Assembly (NCBI RefSeq): GCF_000708715.2
Contig: NZ_JENB01000014.1
Coordinates: 1-64,000, forward strand
Direction: 5' to 3'
Length of the DNA: 64,000 bases
Source: Pseudomonas putida W15Oct28
Lineage (GTDB): Bacteria; Pseudomonadota; Gammaproteobacteria; Pseudomonadales; Pseudomonadaceae
Part shown: piece by piece, positions 26,097 to 36,035 of the stretch
How the letters are laid out: each line of letters opens with the position of its first letter
Position numbering within the stretch: position 1 is the first letter of the stretch
Program-made: the position numbers and the translations under genes
The notes under the pieces: generated by a model
Databases searched by the model: none
Told to the model about the DNA's origin: nothing
What the model saw: only the letters and a program-made list of their open reading frames with translations

Positions 26097-28058
26097 ATGC
26101 GCCTGAAGTGGCTGACCAATTTCAACACCCTGTTGCTGGTAACGGTGTGTCTCGCCCTGGGCGCCACCCTGTGGTGGTCGCAGCGTGCCCTGGAGCGCCC
26201 CTACCAGATGATGGAGCGCTACCTGGGCCTGTCCCAGCAGTTCCAGAACCAGGCAGCAGGTAATATCCAGGCCTACCTGGGCAGCGGCGATGCCCTGCGC
26301 CATGCCGCCGCCATGGAGGCCAACCAGCAGCTACAGGCCACCCTGAGCGAGTGGCCCACTGAACTGGCCGGCAAACTGCGCCCCAGCCTCGACAACCTGC
26401 AGGCCTTCACTGCCAACGAGCTGCTGGCCGCCGGTAAGCTGGCCGGCGATCCGCAAGCCCTGCTGCTGCAGGCCGAGCGGGAACTGGGTGCCAACTTCGA
26501 ACAACTGGCCGGCTACGCCCGCGACAGCGGCAGCGCCGATGCCAACCGCTACCTGTTGCCGTTGCTCGACGCCACCGTGCACCTCGGCCGCCTGTCGCTG
26601 GCAAGGGACAAACTGGTCAGCAGCGGCCGCCCGGAACTGGCCGACGAAGTGGAGCGTGAACTGCAACTGATCCGCACCCAGGCGCAAGCCATCGACAGCT
26701 TGCCGTTGCTGGGCGTGACCCGCGCAGCCGAATCCAGTGCCGATGACTTCGCCGCCATGATGGGCCTGGAAACCCAGGCCAGCGCCCAGCAGGAAGACAT
26801 TGCGGTGGGCCTGAAGCGTGAACTGCAAAGCCTGCTCACCCGCTACCCGGCCGAATTGCAACGCACCCGCGAACAGATCGAACGCCGCGTCGCCCTCGCC
26901 GCCAGCACCCATCAGCGCCTGGAGGCGGTGCAGCAAGCCATCGCCGCGCTGGAACCCGAAGTACGGGGCGAGCATGCGAAGATCGCCGCCGAGGTGCGCA
27001 TCATCCAGGGCCTGATGATTGGCTTGATCTTGCTGATCGCCCTGCTGATAGACATCTTGCAGCGGCGGCTCACCCGCACCCTCACCGGCCTGGCCCCAGC
27101 CTTGTCGCGTTGGGCCGAGGGCGACTTTGCCCAGGCCATCTCTCTGGGCAAGACCAACCGCGAACTGCATGACATTCAGGAGTCGCTCAACCGCCTGCGC
27201 CAGTACCTGGTGGAGCTGGTGGGCACCATCCGCCACAACGCCGAGCAGGTGGCTGGCAGCAGCCACGCCCTGGCCGGCATGAGCGCCGCCCTGCACGACG
27301 GCGCCGAGCGTCAGGCCGGCGATACCGGGCAGATCCGCGATGCCCTGGGCGAGCTGGAAGCGACCATCCAGCAAGTGGCGGGCGATGCCAGCGCCGCTGC
27401 CGATGCCAGCCGCGATGCCGGGCGTGCAGTGGAACAGGGCCAGGCGGTGATTGGCCAGAGCCTGTCGGGCTTGCGCGAGCTGGTCGATGAAGTGCAAGGC
27501 AACGCCCGCATGATCGAGCAACTGGCCGAAGAGTCGGCGACCATCGGCGGGGTGCTGACGGTGATCCGCTCGATTGCCGAGCAGACCAACCTGCTGGCGC
27601 TGAATGCCGCGATCGAAGCCGCCCGTGCCGGTGAAATGGGCCGTGGCTTTGCCGTGGTGGCCGATGAAGTGCGTTCGCTGGCGCAGCGCACCACGGGGGC
27701 TACCGGCGAGATTCAGGCACTGATCGACCGCTTGCAGCAAGCAGCGAAAAGTTCGGTGGCGGGGATGCGTGCGCAGCTTGAGCATGCCGAGGCCACGGCC
27801 AACCAGGCCCAGGCGGCGGATGGCGCGCTGGACGAGATTGTCTGTGCCATCCGCACCATTTCCGACACAGCGGTGCGCATTGCCGATGTCACGGCGCAGC
27901 AGAGTGGCGCGGTGAGTGAGATTCGTGACCACAGCGAGCGGATTCATGAGCTGGGTGAAGACAATTTGCAGCGCATTGGTGAGGGGCGCGAGCAAGGCGA
28001 GCAGTTGCTGGGGCTGGGTGGTGAGCTGAACCGGGCGGTGCGGGCGTTCAGGGTTTAA
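26097..28058 (+). CDS. Methyl-accepting chemotaxis protein
   Basis: Chemoreceptor of 653 residues: membrane helix at about 9-27, a long periplasmic, predominantly helical sensor region (about 30-300, consistent with a helical-bimodular type), second membrane helix at about 301-321, HAMP-like segment, then the cytoplasmic coiled coil with the signalling tip [35 protein letters not shown] near 490-525. It would couple to CheW/CheA. AGGAAG precedes the ATG. The ligand is not predictable by reading. The C-terminus carries no CheR-docking pentapeptide that I can see. Confidence 0.93.
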   Translation: MRLKWLTNFNTLLLVTVCLALGATLWWSQRALERPYQMMERYLGLSQQFQNQAAGNIQAYLGSGDALRHAAAMEANQQLQATLSEWPTELAGKLRPSLDNLQAFTANELLAAGKLAGDPQALLLQAERELGANFEQLAGYARDSGSADANRYLLPLLDATVHLGRLSLARDKLVSSGRPELADEVERELQLIRTQAQAIDSLPLLGVTRAAESSADDFAAMMGLETQASAQQEDIAVGLKRELQSLLTRYPAELQRTREQIERRVALAASTHQRLEAVQQAIAALEPEVRGEHAKIAAEVRIIQGLMIGLILLIALLIDILQRRLTRTLTGLAPALSRWAEGDFAQAISLGKTNRELHDIQESLNRLRQYLVELVGTIRHNAEQVAGSSHALAGMSAALHDGAERQAGDTGQIRDALGELEATIQQVAGDASAAADASRDAGRAVEQGQAVIGQSLSGLRELVDEVQGNARMIEQLAEESATIGGVLTVIRSIAEQTNLLALNAAIEAARAGEMGRGFAVVADEVRSLAQRTTGATGEIQALIDRLQQAAKSSVAGMRAQLEHAEATANQAQAADGALDEIVCAIRTISDTAVRIADVTAQQSGAVSEIRDHSERIHELGEDNLQRIGEGREQGEQLLGLGGELNRAVRAFRV

Positions 28059-28074
28059 GGAAGGATGCGTGATA

Positions 28075-28162
28075 CCTGTGGGAGCGGGCATGCCCGCGAA
28101 CACCGGCGCAGCCGGTGCCATCCATCGCGCCGCCTGCTTCGCGGGCTTGCCCGCTCCCACAG
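28075..28162. repeat. REP pair (BIME), family A
   Basis: Inverted copies gggagcgggcatgcccgcga and cgcgggcttgcccgctccca with an inner hairpin caccggcgcagccggtg, between the chemoreceptor gene and dsbD. Confidence 0.9.
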
Positions 28163-28290
28163 TGATCGCGAAAGGGCCGGCACAGGCGACACATGATCCA
28201 GCGGCCATGTGTCGCCCCCGCCGCCTGCATGGCCCCAACCCGTACCAACTCCGCTATCATGCCCGGCACGTTCCACCTCGCGAGTCCGCC

Positions 28291-30063
28291 ATGCGCCGCC
28301 TGTTTTTCCTGCTGTTCCTGCTGCTGGCCAGCCCTGCCTTCGCCACGGGCCTGCTCGACAACCGCCCCAGCGCCACCCTCGGCGCCGCTTCGCTGGCCAA
28401 CAACGCCGACTTCCTGCCGGTACACGAAGCTTTCAAGCTCAGCCTGGTCCAGGCCGATGCGCAAACCCTCAAGCTGCGCTTCGTCGCCACCGAGGGCTAC
28501 TACCTCTACCGCCACCGCTTCCAGTTCCGCACCGAGCCGGCCGACATTGCCCTGGGCACGCCGAACATCCCCAAGGGCGAGGCCAAGCACGATGAATTCT
28601 TTGGCGACGTCGAGGTTTACCACGGCGTGCTCGACATCGAACTGCCGCGCACCGACCCGCGCGCCTTCACCCTGCTGGTGGGCTACCAGGGCTGTGCCGA
28701 CAAAGGCCTATGCTACCCACCGGAAACCGCACGCCTGAGTATCGACGGCGAAGGCGGCGCCCCCGCCCCCGCAACCGCCGAACACGGCTGGAACTGGAAA
28801 TCGCTGCTGTTGTTCTTCCTCGCGGGGGTCGGCCTGACCTTTACCCCGTGCGTACTGCCGATGCTGCCGATCCTGTCTGGCGTAGTGCTGCGCGGCCAGG
28901 TGGGTGGCCTGCGCGGGCTGTCGCTGTCGTTGGCCTATGTGCTGCCGATGGCGGCCAGTTTCGCGGCACTCGGCGCGCTGATGGGCCTGTTCGGCGCTGG
29001 CCTGAACCTGCAGGCACGCCTGCAATCGGCCTGGGTACTGGTGCCGTTCGCGCTGTTTTTCGTGCTGTTCGCCCTGGCCATGTTCGGCCTGTTCGAACTG
29101 AAGCTGCCGCAGGCTCTGAGCAACCGCCTGGACAAGGTCGCCAACCGTACCAAAGGCGGGTCATTGCTGGGCGCTGCCGTGCTGGGCGTGCTGTCCAGCC
29201 TGCTGGTTTCGCCGTGTGTATCGGCACCTCTGGCCGGCGCGCTGCTGTATATCAGCGCCAGCGGCGATGCCCTGGGCGGCGCACTCAAGCTGTTTGCCCT
29301 GGGCCTGGGCATGGGCGCGCCGTTGCTGCTGGTGGCCACCGGTGGCGCGGCCTGGCTGCCGAAAAGCGGCCCGTGGATGAACACGGTGAAAAACGCCATC
29401 GGCGTACTGCTGCTGGGTCTGGCCATCGGCTTGCTCAGCCGCGTGCTGCCGGGCCCGGTGACCTTGCTGCTGGTGGGTTTCCTCGCCGCTGGCGTTGCCC
29501 TGTTCCTCGGCGCCCTGGAGTTCGTGGTCAAGACCGCACGCCAGCGCCTGGCCCAACTGCTCGGCCTGGCCTTGCTGGTGTACGCCCTGGCCTGCTGGTA
29601 CGGCGCCCTGAGCGGCCAAGGCGACCCGCTTCGCCCGCTGCCCGTTGCAACACTGGCGGCCACCGGCGGCAGCCAGGCGGCACAGGCGGATGCCTGGCAG
29701 ACCATCACCACCCCCACCGCACTGGACGCCGCACTGGCCCAGGCCAAGGCGGCCGGCCAGCCAGTGCTGCTGGACTGGTACGCCGACTGGTGCATCAGTT
29801 GCAAGGTGATCGAGCATGAAGTGCTCAACGCGCCGCAGGTGCAAACGCAGCTGGCCGGCTTCAAGCTGCTGCGTTTCGACATCACCGAGAGCAATGCCGA
29901 GCAACGCAAGCTGCTCGACCGGTACCAGCTGTTCGGCCCACCCGCCCTGCTGTTCTTTGCCGCGAACGGCGGCGAAATTACCGCTGATCGGGTGATTGGC
30001 GAGATAAACGCCGGTGATTTTGCGCAAATTCTGACACGCGTTCGCGGCAAAGTCGGTCTATAA
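28291..30063 (+). CDS. dsbD: Thiol:disulfide interchange protein DsbD
   Basis: Membrane protein of 590 residues that passes electrons from cytoplasmic thioredoxin to periplasmic DsbC/DsbG and cytochrome c maturation. Signal peptide (1-18), N-terminal periplasmic domain with C135 and C141 (CADKGLC), an eight-helix membrane domain with the paired Cys C187 (TPCVLPML) and C309 (SPCVSAPL), and a C-terminal thioredoxin domain with C501-I-S-C504. All six essential cysteines are present. The upstream frame is REP-derived and not coding; the ATG at 28291 begins the signal peptide. Confidence 0.95.
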   Translation: MRRLFFLLFLLLASPAFATGLLDNRPSATLGAASLANNADFLPVHEAFKLSLVQADAQTLKLRFVATEGYYLYRHRFQFRTEPADIALGTPNIPKGEAKHDEFFGDVEVYHGVLDIELPRTDPRAFTLLVGYQGCADKGLCYPPETARLSIDGEGGAPAPATAEHGWNWKSLLLFFLAGVGLTFTPCVLPMLPILSGVVLRGQVGGLRGLSLSLAYVLPMAASFAALGALMGLFGAGLNLQARLQSAWVLVPFALFFVLFALAMFGLFELKLPQALSNRLDKVANRTKGGSLLGAAVLGVLSSLLVSPCVSAPLAGALLYISASGDALGGALKLFALGLGMGAPLLLVATGGAAWLPKSGPWMNTVKNAIGVLLLGLAIGLLSRVLPGPVTLLLVGFLAAGVALFLGALEFVVKTARQRLAQLLGLALLVYALACWYGALSGQGDPLRPLPVATLAATGGSQAAQADAWQTITTPTALDAALAQAKAAGQPVLLDWYADWCISCKVIEHEVLNAPQVQTQLAGFKLLRFDITESNAEQRKLLDRYQLFGPPALLFFAANGGEITADRVIGEINAGDFAQILTRVRGKVGL

Positions 30064-30242
30064 CTTCCCGCGTGCCAGGAAAAATCCTGTAATAGGTGAC
30101 CAGATTTAATTATCTGGTCACATACTTCGCGCGAATCTCGGACATCGTGCTGGCTATTGCCGGGAACTGGACACTTGCCGTCGCTTTACGGCACACTCGC
30201 CGCGCTGTGTCGAATTGCCCTACAAATCCAAGGAATCCGCAG

Positions 30243-30698
30243 ATGGCAACGCTACTGGTGCTCCACGGCCCAAACCTCAACCTGCTCGGTACTCGCGAGC
30301 CAGGCCATTACGGCGCCGTGACCCTGGCCCAGATCAACCAGGACCTGGAGCAACGTGCCCGCGCCGCGGGCCACCATCTGCAGTACCTTCAGAGCAACGC
30401 CGAATACGAACTGATCGACCGCATTCACGCGGCACGCAACGAGGGTGTGGACTTCATCCTGATCAATCCGGCTGCTTTCACCCACACAAGCGTCGCATTA
30501 CGTGACGCATTGCTTGCGGTGAGCATCCCATTCATCGAAGTGCACCTGTCCAACGTGCACAAACGCGAACCGTTCCGTCACCACTCCTACTTTTCCGATG
30601 TTGCCGTAGGGGTGATCTGCGGCCTGGGCGCCAGCGGTTATCGCCTGGCCCTGGAGTCCGCGCTGGAACAACTGGCTGCCAACGCACAGCCCAAATGA
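30243..30698 (+). CDS. aroQ: 3-dehydroquinate dehydratase, type II
   Basis: Shikimate pathway enzyme of 151 residues, the standard type II size, acting as a dodecamer. [17 protein letters not shown] is at the N-terminus with the catalytic Tyr 23; [11 protein letters not shown], the [16 protein letters not shown] loop with its His, and [17 protein letters not shown] follow. It catalyses dehydration of 3-dehydroquinate to 3-dehydroshikimate. The start at 30243 gives the canonical [13 protein letters not shown] opening. It precedes accB-accC, an order seen in many gammaproteobacteria. Confidence 0.96.
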   Translation: MATLLVLHGPNLNLLGTREPGHYGAVTLAQINQDLEQRARAAGHHLQYLQSNAEYELIDRIHAARNEGVDFILINPAAFTHTSVALRDALLAVSIPFIEVHLSNVHKREPFRHHSYFSDVAVGVICGLGASGYRLALESALEQLAANAQPK

Positions 30699-30702
30699 TG
30701 AA

Positions 30703-30757
30703 AACCCTGGCCTAAGTGGGCCGGGGTTCGATAGAAACGTATCGATACGTTTTTTTG
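30703..30757 (+). terminator. Hairpins between aroQ and accB; second is a terminator candidate
   Basis: A GC hairpin (accctggcc / gggccggggt, one mismatch) at 30703-30728 without a T-run is followed by the stem aacgta-tcga-tacgtt and a run of T at 30736-30756, a typical intrinsic terminator shape. It may lower read-through into accB. Confidence 0.6.
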
Positions 30758-30797
30758 TATTTCGCCCCCTGACCGAACCTTTGGGAGTTGATGATTA

Positions 30798-31253
30798 ATG
30801 GATATCCGTAAAGTCAAGAAACTGATCGAGCTGCTGGAAGAGTCTGGCATCGACGAACTGGAGATCAAGGAAGGCGAAGAGTCGGTCCGTATCAGCCGTC
30901 ACAGCAAGACCCCAGCTGCCCAACAGTTCTACGCACCTGCGCCGATGGCTGCCGCACCTGTTGCTGCACCGGTTGCCGCTGCTGCCCCGGCTGCCGAAGC
31001 TGCTGCCCCAGCTCTGAAAGGCACCGTGATCCGTTCGCCAATGGTCGGTACTTTCTACCGCAAGCCTTCGCCGACCTCGCCGAACTTCGCTGAAGTTGGC
31101 CAGTCCGTGAAGAAAGGCGACACCCTGTGCATCGTCGAAGCCATGAAGATGATGAACCACATCGAAGCCGATGTTGGCGGTGTCATCGACGCCATTCTGG
31201 TAGAAGACGGCCAGCCGGTTGAGTTCGACCAGCCGCTGTTCACCGTCGTTTGA
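30798..31253 (+). CDS. accB: Biotin carboxyl carrier protein of acetyl-CoA carboxylase
   Basis: A 151-residue BCCP. An N-terminal helical segment ([26 protein letters not shown]) is followed by an Ala/Pro-rich linker (35-72) and the biotinyl domain with [12 protein letters not shown], in which K117 is the biotinylation site. It carries carboxybiotin between AccC and the carboxyltransferase in fatty-acid synthesis. It is 17 bases ahead of accC, with GGGAG upstream. Confidence 0.97.
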   Translation: MDIRKVKKLIELLEESGIDELEIKEGEESVRISRHSKTPAAQQFYAPAPMAAAPVAAPVAAAAPAAEAAAPALKGTVIRSPMVGTFYRKPSPTSPNFAEVGQSVKKGDTLCIVEAMKMMNHIEADVGGVIDAILVEDGQPVEFDQPLFTVV

Positions 31254-31270
31254 TTCGCGGAGAGCCAACG

Positions 31271-32626
31271 ATGTCTGGGAAGCTGGAAAAAGTCCTGATC
31301 GCCAACCGCGGGGAAATTGCCCTGCGGATCCTGCGTGCCTGCAAAGAGCTGGGCATCAAGACCGTCGCCGTGCACTCCACGGCCGACCGCGAACTGATGC
31401 ACCTGGGCCTGGCAGACGAGTCGGTCTGCATTGGTCCTGCTTCGTCCAAAGATTCCTACCTGCACATCCCGGCGATCATCGCTGCGGCCGAAGTGACAGG
31501 CGCTACCGCCATTCACCCGGGTTACGGGTTCCTGGCAGAAAACGCTGACTTCGCCGAGCAGGTGGAAAAGTCCGGCTTTGCCTTCATCGGCCCGAAAGCC
31601 GATACCATTCGCCTGATGGGCGACAAGGTTTCGGCCAAGCACGCGATGATCAAGTCGGGCGTACCGACCGTCCCGGGCTCTGACGGCCCGCTGCCGGAAG
31701 ACGAAGAAGTCGCCCTGGCGATTGCACGTGACGTCGGATACCCGGTGATCATCAAGGCCGCCGGTGGCGGTGGTGGTCGCGGCATGCGTGTGGTGCACAA
31801 GGAAGAGGACCTGATTTCCTCGGCCAAGCTCACCCGTACCGAAGCCGGTGCTGCCTTCGGCAACCCGATGGTCTACCTGGAGAAGTTCCTGACCAACCCA
31901 CGTCACGTGGAAGTGCAGGTACTGTCCGACGGCCAGGGCAACGCCATCCACCTGGGCGACCGTGACTGCTCGCTGCAGCGCCGTCACCAGAAGGTACTGG
32001 AAGAAGCACCAGCCCCGGGCATCGACGAGAAGGCCCGTCAGGAAGTGTTCAAGCGTTGCGTCGATGCGTGCGTCGAAATTGGCTACCGCGGTGCGGGTAC
32101 TTTCGAGTTCCTGTACGAAAACGGCCGTTTCTACTTCATCGAGATGAACACCCGTGTGCAGGTTGAGCACCCGGTGTCGGAGATGGTTACCGGTATCGAC
32201 ATCGTCAAGGAGATGCTGAGCATCGCCGCTGGCAACAAGCTGTCGTTCCGCCAGGAAGACGTGGTGATCCGTGGCCACTCGCTGGAATGCCGGATCAACG
32301 CCGAAGACCCGCGCAAGTTCATCCCGAGCCCAGGCAAGGTCAAGCACTTCCACGCCCCGGGTGGCAATGGCGTTCGCGTCGATTCGCACCTGTACAGCGG
32401 TTATTCGGTTCCGCCGAACTACGACTCGCTGATCGGCAAGCTGATCACCTACGGCAAGGACCGCGACGAAGCCATGGCGCGCATGCGCAATGCCCTGGAC
32501 GAGATCGTCGTCGACGGCATCAAGACCAACATCCCGCTGCACCGCGACCTGGTGCGTGATGAAGGTTTCTGCAAAGGCGGCGTCAACATTCACTACCTCG
32601 AGCACAAACTGGCCAACCAGGACTGA
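31271..32626 (+). CDS. accC: Biotin carboxylase of acetyl-CoA carboxylase
   Basis: A 451-residue ATP-grasp enzyme that carboxylates AccB biotin. It shows the N-terminal [14 protein letters not shown], the glycine-rich ATP loop [12 protein letters not shown] (about 162-173), EAPAPGID, and the active-site segment [15 protein letters not shown] near 290-304, all family hallmarks. The ATG at 31271 follows GGAG and gives the canonical [14 protein letters not shown] start; the ORF could be read from 31250 but without homology. Confidence 0.97.
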   Translation: MSGKLEKVLIANRGEIALRILRACKELGIKTVAVHSTADRELMHLGLADESVCIGPASSKDSYLHIPAIIAAAEVTGATAIHPGYGFLAENADFAEQVEKSGFAFIGPKADTIRLMGDKVSAKHAMIKSGVPTVPGSDGPLPEDEEVALAIARDVGYPVIIKAAGGGGGRGMRVVHKEEDLISSAKLTRTEAGAAFGNPMVYLEKFLTNPRHVEVQVLSDGQGNAIHLGDRDCSLQRRHQKVLEEAPAPGIDEKARQEVFKRCVDACVEIGYRGAGTFEFLYENGRFYFIEMNTRVQVEHPVSEMVTGIDIVKEMLSIAAGNKLSFRQEDVVIRGHSLECRINAEDPRKFIPSPGKVKHFHAPGGNGVRVDSHLYSGYSVPPNYDSLIGKLITYGKDRDEAMARMRNALDEIVVDGIKTNIPLHRDLVRDEGFCKGGVNIHYLEHKLANQD

Positions 32627-32647
32627 TCGAGTAGTGTGATGTACCAG

Positions 32648-32674
32648 AACCCCGGCCCAGTGCCGGGGTTTTTT
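32648..32674 (+). terminator. Intrinsic terminator after accC
   Basis: Perfect stem ccccggc / gccgggg with loop ccagt, followed by a T-run at 32669-32674. It ends the accBC transcript. Confidence 0.9.
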
Positions 32675-32690
32675 ATTGCCTGCCTGAACT

Positions 32691-32813
32691 TGGGGCCGCT
32701 TTGCGGCCCTTTCGCGACACAAGGCCGCTCCCACAAGGTTGCGCAAGACTTCGAGGGCAGCGCTGTACCTGTGGGAGCGGCCTTGCGTCGCGAAAGGGCT
32801 GCAAAGCAGCCCC
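32691..32813. repeat. REP pair (BIME), family B
   Basis: Inverted copies cgacacaaggccgctcccac and gtgggagcggccttgcgtcg between convergent accC and acoR, directly after the accC terminator. Confidence 0.9.
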
Positions 32814-32820
32814 AATGGCC

Positions 32821-34674
32821 CTACCCCTTCATCCTCGGCATCTCGATGCGGTGTTCATGCACGCGTCGATACAGCGTCGCCCGCGATATCCCCAACGCCC
32901 GCGCCGCATCGGCCGGTTTCCAGCGATGGCGGATCAGCGCATCCAGCAATAACTGCCGGGCCGGGCAAGACACACCGCTTTCAGCAGAAACAACCGCATC
33001 ACCGCGCACCTCTTGCGGCAAGTCCTGCAACTGCACCTGCCCGCCTTCACTCACCGCACAGGCATAACGCAACACCTGCCGCAGTTGGCGCAGGTTCCCC
33101 GGCCAGCGGTAAAGCAGCAGCGACTGCAACGCAGCATCCGCCAACACCACCTCGACCGCACACGCTTGCGCCTCCTCGGCCAACAGCTGGTGAATCAGCC
33201 CCAGCCGGTCCTCGCGCTCACGCAGCGGCGGCAGCTCGAACCGGGCATTGGCCAGGCGGAAATACAGGTCCTCACGGAAACGCCCATCCTTCACCATCGT
33301 TGCCAGGTCGCGGTGGGTGGCGCAGATCACCTGAATATCCACCCGCTCGCGTCGTGCCGCACCCAGCGGCGCCACTTCGCCTTCGGCCAGCACGCGCAGC
33401 AGGCGGGTTTGCAGGTTCAGCGGCATGTCGCCGATTTCGTCAAGGAACAGGGTGCCGCCATCGGCCTGCTGCAACAGGCCCTGCATGCCTTTGCTGGAAG
33501 CCCCGGTGAAGGCCCCTGCCACATACCCAAACAGTTCGCTCTCGATCAGGTTTTCCGGGATGGCGGCGCAGTTCAGCGTGACGAATGGGCCGCTGCGGCG
33601 CTGGCTCTGCTGGTGCAGCTGGCGGGCGAACACTTCTTTGCCGGCCCCGGTTTCGCCCTGTACCAGCACCGCCAGGTTGCAGTCCTTGACCCGGGTGGCC
33701 AGGCGCAAATGCTGCTCGATGCGGGCGTCCTGCGCCTGCTGCACGGGCTGCGCACGCAGGCGTTGCTGCGGGGCGCTGACCCGGCCATACAGCCCACCCA
33801 GGCCCGGCAGGCGCTGGGCGGACGACGTGTTGACGCGCCGCAGCTGGCCCATGTCGAACAGTTCGCCAATGTGCTCGGGCAAGCGCCCGAGGTGCTGCAC
33901 CAGCCGTTGCCGCGCGAGGCTGTTGATGGCCTGCAAGCGGCCATCAGCATCCCAGGCCAGCAGGTAGTCAGGCTGGCTTTCCACATAACCCGGTGTGCCA
34001 TGGGCGCGCATCACCCAGTGGCCCTGGGCACTGTGCATGAAGAAGGCGTTTTCGATTTCACGGGCAGTCTGCTCGACCAACTGGCGGATCAGGTGCTGGC
34101 TGCGGCGGTCGTCCGGTGACTGCAACGCCGAGACATCCACCACCCCCAGCAACTCGCCCTGCGGGTCGAACACCGGCGCCGCGGTGCAGGTCAGGCCGAT
34201 GAAGGCTGCGCGGAAGTGGTCGCGCTTGTGCACCGTGACCGGGGCCTTGCTGGTCAGCACCGCCGCCACACCGCAGGTGCCCTCCTCGCCCTCCGACCAG
34301 CAGGTACCCAGGTACAGCCCGGCCTTGCGGCAGTCATTGCGGATGGCGGACTCGACCCGGTAATCGATGGTGCGCCCCTGGGCGTCGGTCAGCAGCACGC
34401 AGTAGTCGGCGCCGCGCACCCGTTCGTGCAGGCGTGCCACGGCATCGCTGGCGATGCGCAGGAACAGCTCGGCGCGTTCGCGGCATTCGTTGAGCAGGCT
34501 TTGGGACAGGATGCGCGGCCCCTGCTGGGACCCGGGGTCGAGACGGTACAGCTCCATGGAACGGCGCCATGAATCGAGGATCAGCGGTGGCACCGGTGCC
34601 TGGGGCAGGCGGTCGGCATTCTTCAGCACCCGGCTGACGCAGTCGACATGGGCTCGGGAGTTCGCGGCAAGCAT
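32821..34674 (-). CDS. acoR: Sigma-54-dependent activator of acetoin catabolism
   Basis: Enhancer-binding protein of 617 residues. The N-terminal half has a GAF-type sensor (about 70-200; DYCVLLTDAQG, GTCGVAAVL, FDPQGELLGVVDVS). The AAA+ domain has Walker A GETGAGKE, the sigma-54 contact loop GAFTGA at 387-392 and Walker B GGTLFLDEIGDM. A Fis-type HTH closes the protein (WKPADAARALGISRATLYRRVHEH). It is divergent from acoX, whose upstream region holds a near-perfect -24/-12 promoter and repeated GCGTCTC sites. Acetoin or its derivative acetaldehyde is the expected inducer by analogy to known AcoR proteins. Confidence 0.92.
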   Translation of the reverse strand: MLAANSRAHVDCVSRVLKNADRLPQAPVPPLILDSWRRSMELYRLDPGSQQGPRILSQSLLNECRERAELFLRIASDAVARLHERVRGADYCVLLTDAQGRTIDYRVESAIRNDCRKAGLYLGTCWSEGEEGTCGVAAVLTSKAPVTVHKRDHFRAAFIGLTCTAAPVFDPQGELLGVVDVSALQSPDDRRSQHLIRQLVEQTAREIENAFFMHSAQGHWVMRAHGTPGYVESQPDYLLAWDADGRLQAINSLARQRLVQHLGRLPEHIGELFDMGQLRRVNTSSAQRLPGLGGLYGRVSAPQQRLRAQPVQQAQDARIEQHLRLATRVKDCNLAVLVQGETGAGKEVFARQLHQQSQRRSGPFVTLNCAAIPENLIESELFGYVAGAFTGASSKGMQGLLQQADGGTLFLDEIGDMPLNLQTRLLRVLAEGEVAPLGAARRERVDIQVICATHRDLATMVKDGRFREDLYFRLANARFELPPLREREDRLGLIHQLLAEEAQACAVEVVLADAALQSLLLYRWPGNLRQLRQVLRYACAVSEGGQVQLQDLPQEVRGDAVVSAESGVSCPARQLLLDALIRHRWKPADAARALGISRATLYRRVHEHRIEMPRMKG

Positions 34675-34771
34675 TCAGGCCCTCCGGTTCTCGTTGCTGT
34701 TTTTATCGTTGTCCGGCCATTAAGCGCTTCCACGCATGCCCCGACAAGCACTGTGTGATTACTGGCCGGCC

Positions 34772-34830
34772 TGAGACGCTGCGTCTCAGCGTCTCGCCAA
34801 CCCTGGCCCCGCGCTGGCACCCGGCGTCTC
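34772..34830. promoter_or_regulatory. Candidate AcoR upstream activating sites
   Basis: A perfect inverted repeat TGAGACGC-T-GCGTCTCA at 34772-34788 is followed by two further GCGTCTC copies at 34789-34795 and 34824-34830. They lie roughly 80-140 bases before the -24 element, a usual distance for sigma-54 activators. AcoR binding is inference. Confidence 0.6.
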
Positions 34831-34908
34831 GCCAGAGCCGCCAAGGGCACATGCCAGAGCACAGCCAAACCGCTCTGGCGCGGCCACTTGAGCCTCGCCA
34901 TGAAAAGC

Positions 34909-34924
34909 TGGCACCGCACTTGCT
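34909..34924 (+). promoter_or_regulatory. Sigma-54 (-24/-12) promoter of the acoXABC-adh operon
   Basis: TGGCAC, five bases, TTGCT: an exact match to the TGGCAC-N5-TTGCW consensus. It is 33 bases before the acoX start codon, leaving room for a short leader with GAGGTG as ribosome site. Confidence 0.92.
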
Positions 34925-34957
34925 CCTCCCCTTGCAAACAAAAATACGAGGTGCGCC

Positions 34958-36013
34958 ATGCCGCTACCCGCCCCCACCGTCGGGATCATTGCCAACCCTG
35001 CCTCCGGCCGCGACCTGCGCCGCCTGACCGCCAATGCCGGGCTCTATTCGAGCACCGACAAGGCCTCGGCGATCCAGCGCCTGCTGGCGGCCTTCGGTGC
35101 CACTGGCATCGGCCAGGTGCTGCTGCCCAGCGACATGACCGGCATAGCCGCCGCCGTGCTCAAGGCCAGCCAGGGCCCCGGCGCCCGTGACCAGCACTGG
35201 CCCGCCATCGAAATACTCGACCTGCCGCTGACCCAGACCGTTGCCGATACCCGCCTGGCTACCCGGCGCATGGTCGAGCGTGGCGTGGCGATGATCGCCG
35301 TGCTCGGTGGCGACGGCACCCACAAGGCAGTCGCTGCCGAGGCCGGTGACGTACCACTGCTGACGCTGTCCACCGGCACCAACAATGCCTTCCCCGAATT
35401 GCGCGAAGCCACCAGTGCGGGCCTGGCCGGCGGCCTGCTCGCCAGCGGCCGGGTACCTGCCAGCATCGGCCTGCGCCGCAACAAGCGCTTGCTGGTGAAA
35501 GTACCCGAGCAACAGCTTGCCGAATGGGCCCTGGTGGAAGTGGCGGTATCGCCCCAGCGCTTCATCGGTGCCCGTGCGCTCAGCCGCAGCGAAGACGTAA
35601 GCGAAGTCTTTGCCTGCTTCGCCGAGCCCCATGCCATTGGCCTGTCAGCCCTGTGCGGGCTGTGGTGCCCGGTGTCGCGCCAGGACCCACACGGCGCCTG
35701 GGTACGCCTGAACCCCGCTGCCGAACAGGCGCTGCTCGCACCGCTGGCGCCCGGCCTGTTGCAAGGCTGTGGCATCACCGCCAGCGGCCCGCTGACGCCC
35801 GGCGTCGCCCACCGCCTGAGCCTGGCCAGCGGCACCCTGGCCCTGGACGGCGAGCGCGAAATCGAATTCGCCGAGCACGACACGCCCACCATCACCCTCG
35901 ACCACCAAGGCCCGCTGAGCGTGGACGTCGAGGCCGTACTGGCGCATGCCGCCCGCCATCACCTGCTGGCCGTGCCGCGCGGCCACCGGCTGCACCCTGC
36001 AAACCCGCGTTGA
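34958..36013 (+). CDS. acoX: AcoX, ATP-NAD kinase-like protein of acetoin operon
   Basis: A 351-residue protein with the GGDGT nucleotide-binding motif at 117-121 of the NAD/diacylglycerol kinase superfamily, preceded by IIANPASGRDLRR at the N-terminus. AcoX is commonly present as first gene of acetoin operons but its activity is not established; earlier work found it dispensable for growth on acetoin in some species. It is followed 22 bases on by acoA. Confidence 0.92.
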   Translation: MPLPAPTVGIIANPASGRDLRRLTANAGLYSSTDKASAIQRLLAAFGATGIGQVLLPSDMTGIAAAVLKASQGPGARDQHWPAIEILDLPLTQTVADTRLATRRMVERGVAMIAVLGGDGTHKAVAAEAGDVPLLTLSTGTNNAFPELREATSAGLAGGLLASGRVPASIGLRRNKRLLVKVPEQQLAEWALVEVAVSPQRFIGARALSRSEDVSEVFACFAEPHAIGLSALCGLWCPVSRQDPHGAWVRLNPAAEQALLAPLAPGLLQGCGITASGPLTPGVAHRLSLASGTLALDGEREIEFAEHDTPTITLDHQGPLSVDVEAVLAHAARHHLLAVPRGHRLHPANPR

Positions 36014-36035
36014 GACAACCCTGGAGAACAACAAG

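Noticed and set aside
26331..28238. A 635-residue - strand frame opposite the chemoreceptor
   Set aside because: It begins in a REP pair and is antisense to a gene with clear chemoreceptor motifs.
30703..30728. First hairpin after aroQ considered as a terminator
   Set aside because: It has one mismatch and no T-run; only the second hairpin (30736-30756) has the terminator form.
34675..34957. Short open frames between acoR and acoX
   Set aside because: They overlap the sigma-54 promoter and enhancer sites and have no ribosome sites or family-like sequence.
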